A stretch of DNA of 6,610 nt from an uncultured Erysipelotrichaceae bacterium (GTDB lineage: Bacteria; Bacillota_I; Bacilli_A; Erysipelotrichales; Erysipelotrichaceae), in the NCBI GenBank assembly GCA_937874965.1, contig CALNCD010000037.1:1-6610 (forward strand), written 5' to 3'. The position numbers and the translations under genes are program-made. Below the pieces are notes generated by a model. The model searched no databases. It was not told the origin of the DNA and saw only the letters and a program-made list of their open reading frames with translations. Shown in pieces: positions 5,993 through 6,610 of this stretch (the first letter of the stretch is position 1; each line of letters opens with the position of its first letter).

Positions 5993-6610
5993 TCGTCCTC
6001 ACTCCTCTCTTCATAGTCATAGAATGCATTTATCTCACGGCGGAAAGAAAGCTGAAAATCACCAGTGGCACCATTACGGTGCTTTGCGATATAGACATCC
6101 ACCTCAGAAGGCATTCCCTTTTCAAATCCTTCGTCTTTTTCTGTTTTTTGATAATCATTACGAGAAAGAAAAACCACAATATCAGCATCCTGCTCGATTG
6201 ATCCTGATTCACGCAAGTCCGAAAGCATCGGACGATTATTTTCACGGCGCTCCACCAAACGGGATAGCTGTGATAAGGCAATAACCGGCACTTCCAGTTC
6301 TCTCGCCAGCTGTTTCAAGCCTCGGGATATATCAGAGACTTCCTGCTGCCGGTTGTCAGTTCTGCGACTTCCGGAGATGAGCTGAATGTAATCAATAACA
6401 ATCATATCAAGGCGGTTTTCCATCTTCAATTTACGGCACTTTGAAGCAATCAACGGGACGGTTATATTACTTCCATCATCGATGTATATTTCCAGATCCT
6501 GAAGATCCCGGGCTGCTTCATCCAGGTCAAACCACTCTTTATCCAGGCGAAGATTCCCTGTTCTTAATTTTGAAATCTCAATTCTGGATTTCGAAGCAAT
6601 CATACGCTGC
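5989..6610 (-). CDS. dnaB: Replicative DNA helicase DnaB, C-terminal part (5' end outside window)
   Basis: About 206 codons of the RecA-like motor domain are visible; the N-terminal primase-binding domain and Walker A loop lie beyond the right edge. DnaB forms the hexameric ring that unwinds DNA at the replication fork (called DnaC in Bacillus subtilis). Visible motifs, in residues of the fragment: RMIASKSRIEI after the missing Walker region; Walker B at MIVIDYIQLI, acidic residue at about 73; SQLSR at about 113-117; the family block RPMLSDLRESGSIEQDADI at about 126-144; and the arginine-finger hairpin AKHRNGATG at about 175-183. The reading frame continues upstream of the ATG at 6603 through in-frame CAG CGT, so that ATG is internal. 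Its acidic C-terminal tail overlaps the next gene by 4 bp. Confidence 0.97.
   Translation of the reverse strand, partial: QRMIASKSRIEISKLRTGNLRLDKEWFDLDEAARDLQDLEIYIDDGSNITVPLIASKCRKLKMENRLDMIVIDYIQLISGSRRTDNRQQEVSDISRGLKQLARELEVPVIALSQLSRLVERRENNRPMLSDLRESGSIEQDADIVVFLSRNDYQKTEKDEGFEKGMPSEVDVYIAKHRNGATGDFQLSFRREINAFYDYEERSEDE

Noticed and set aside
5910..6284. 124-codon plus-strand frame across the dnaB/peptidase junction
   Set aside because: It is antisense to two well-supported genes and gives a His- and Pro-rich, non-protein-like product.
6601..6603. ATG as the start of the helicase gene
   Set aside because: The frame continues upstream to the window edge, and the product would lack the Walker A loop, so this Met is internal to DnaB.

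Overview
The window looks like the chromosome of a low-to-moderate GC Gram-positive bacterium (Firmicutes/Bacillota). Every supported gene lies on the minus strand, so the window reads from right to left. TGA is a normal stop for several genes, which argues against Mycoplasma-type code. Evidence for Firmicutes is the HPr with both His15 and Ser46, strong AGGAGG-type ribosome binding sites, and the walJ-htrA-rlmH block known from Bacillus and relatives. The placement of a LysM/G5/M23 peptidase between dnaB and walJ, with no walRKHI genes, suggests an Erysipelotrichia-like lineage; this is inference from memory of gene order, not a database result.

Right to left: (1) 6610-5989, the C-terminal part of replicative helicase DnaB, whose start is outside the window; (2) 5992-4463, a membrane-anchored cell-wall peptidase with LysM, G5 and M23 domains; (3) 4461-3709, the WalJ/YycJ metallo-beta-lactamase-fold protein; (4) 3725-2622, a membrane-anchored HtrA serine protease with a PDZ domain; (5) 2625-2149, the 23S rRNA methyltransferase RlmH, with a TTG start. 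Junctions of -4, +1, -17 and -4 bp make this a tightly packed, probably translationally coupled operon. It joins DNA replication, cell-wall turnover, protein quality control at the membrane and ribosome modification.

After an 88-bp gap with a possible promoter and no visible terminator comes ptsH (2060-1794), encoding HPr, followed by a clear intrinsic terminator (1749-1776). Beyond it lies a gene (1641 to the window edge) for a large HTH/PRD/EIIB-like, MtlR/LicR-type transcription regulator, cut at its 3' end. It has its own promoter with a perfect TTGACA box, preceded by a cre-like site and an inverted repeat. HPr feeds phosphate to PRD regulators and, as Ser46-P-HPr, activates CcpA at cre sites, so these neighbours may be functionally linked, but the regulator lacks most phosphorylatable residues.

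I see no mobile element, CRISPR array, RNA gene or toxin-antitoxin pair. The window is largely a conserved housekeeping region. The points of interest are the missing walRKHI block, the cysteine-rich ends of the M23 catalytic domain and the degenerate PTS regulator. I found no convincing undescribed system.
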